From Nissolia schottii (lineage: Eukaryota > Streptophyta > Magnoliopsida > Fabales > Fabaceae): a stretch of 64,000 bases of DNA. The stretch spans positions 186,108 through 250,107 of the forward strand of contig QANU01030684.1 in NCBI GenBank assembly GCA_003254905.1. Direction: 5' to 3'. Both the position numbers and the translations under genes were made by a program. This document shows positions 63,554 through 64,000 of this stretch, in pieces (the stretch's first letter is position 1; every line of letters begins with the position of its first letter). Under the pieces are notes generated by a model. It searched no databases. It was not told the DNA's origin and worked only from the letters and a program-made list of their open reading frames with translations.

Positions 63554-64000
63554 TTTGTACCCGTATGTGTACGTGTGTGCTTAATATTATTTTTTATATT
63601 TAATAATATTTGTTTCTCTATATAGCTATTTTTTAGGTGTATAAATAATATTTTAAAATTTTGTATTACATTTTTCAATCCTTACACGTTTAATTATAAA
63701 GTAAGTAAATTCTTTTATCAATGTTTAGAGTAATAGTGTACACAGTCCGTACAGCTAAAAAACTCTGCACGTCACGGCCTAGCGTTCAAAATTTTAATTG
63801 TCTCATTCATTGTTGTGCTACCGTCTTAGATAACATGNATAGCGTCTGACCTAATTTATCTTGTAGGACATCACAGCTAATACGGAAGAATATTTAGGGA
63901 AGTGGACCCTGCACTATTGGCCACTTAAATATATATTGAATATATTTTGTTTCAACAATTTTTAAATTCAACAATCGTCGAATTGTATAAAGATATACCT

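Larger units (their letters stand above)
56950..64000. other. Gene-poor intergenic region to the window end
   Basis: No gene is supported after the HIR 5' end. It contains Tourist-like sequence (57840-58004), the 135-bp tandem repeat (62090-62560), the 509-bp hAT-like element (63045-63553) and AT-rich low-complexity DNA. Open frames at 58129, 58904, 62152, 62244 and 62419 are low-complexity or lie in repeats. Confidence 0.5.

Overview
This is a stretch of plant nuclear DNA, most likely from a papilionoid legume (my best guess is soybean or a close relative). The evidence is the split-gene structure with GT-AG introns, the AT-rich intergenic DNA, the typical plant gene families, and the transposon content (Au-like SINE, hAT, CACTA and Tourist-like MITEs, L1-type LINE tails). 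The legume assignment is inference. The 51-base N run and three isolated n bases indicate a draft assembly.

Seven protein-coding genes are supported, six of them reconstructed exon by exon or as complete single-exon genes. In order they are: an AHL-type AT-hook/PPC DNA-binding protein (1127-9629, +, 5 exons, 353 aa); a small DUF761-like acidic membrane protein (11076-11618, -); a cytosolic enolase (18842-22370, +, 17 coding exons, 445 aa, all catalytic residues present); a DUF89 damage-control phosphatase (23890-28930, +, 12 exons, 368 aa, one GC-AG intron); an intronless BED-finger/hAT-transposase-derived protein, apparently domesticated (37832-40141, +, 769 aa); a DYW-class pentatricopeptide repeat RNA-editing factor (51333-53317, +, 2 exons, 624 aa); and a hypersensitive-induced response (HIR) SPFH-domain protein (54719-56928, -, 5 exons, 291 aa). 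The genes are independent units and do not form a pathway. Enolase and the DUF89 gene lie head to tail about 1.5 kb apart. The PPR and HIR genes converge.

The rest is transposon- and repeat-rich. The 5.3 kb first intron of the AHL gene holds two non-autonomous hAT elements with 8-bp target duplications and a broken gypsy-like gag fragment. The long gene-poor stretches (11.6-18.4, 29-37, 40.3-51 and 57-64 kb) contain a CACTA MITE, a 509-bp hAT element, two or three tRNA-derived SINEs (two with 13-14 bp perfect target duplications), LINE 3' ends, a 31-bp GC-rich minisatellite, 80-bp and 135-bp tandem repeats, a cluster of four hairpins around a GAAATCGGC core, and many microsatellites. I saw no previously undescribed multi-gene system. 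The most notable single observations are an AHL protein whose second AT-hook has lost its core, the domesticated hAT gene, and the clearly dated retro- and DNA-transposon insertions.
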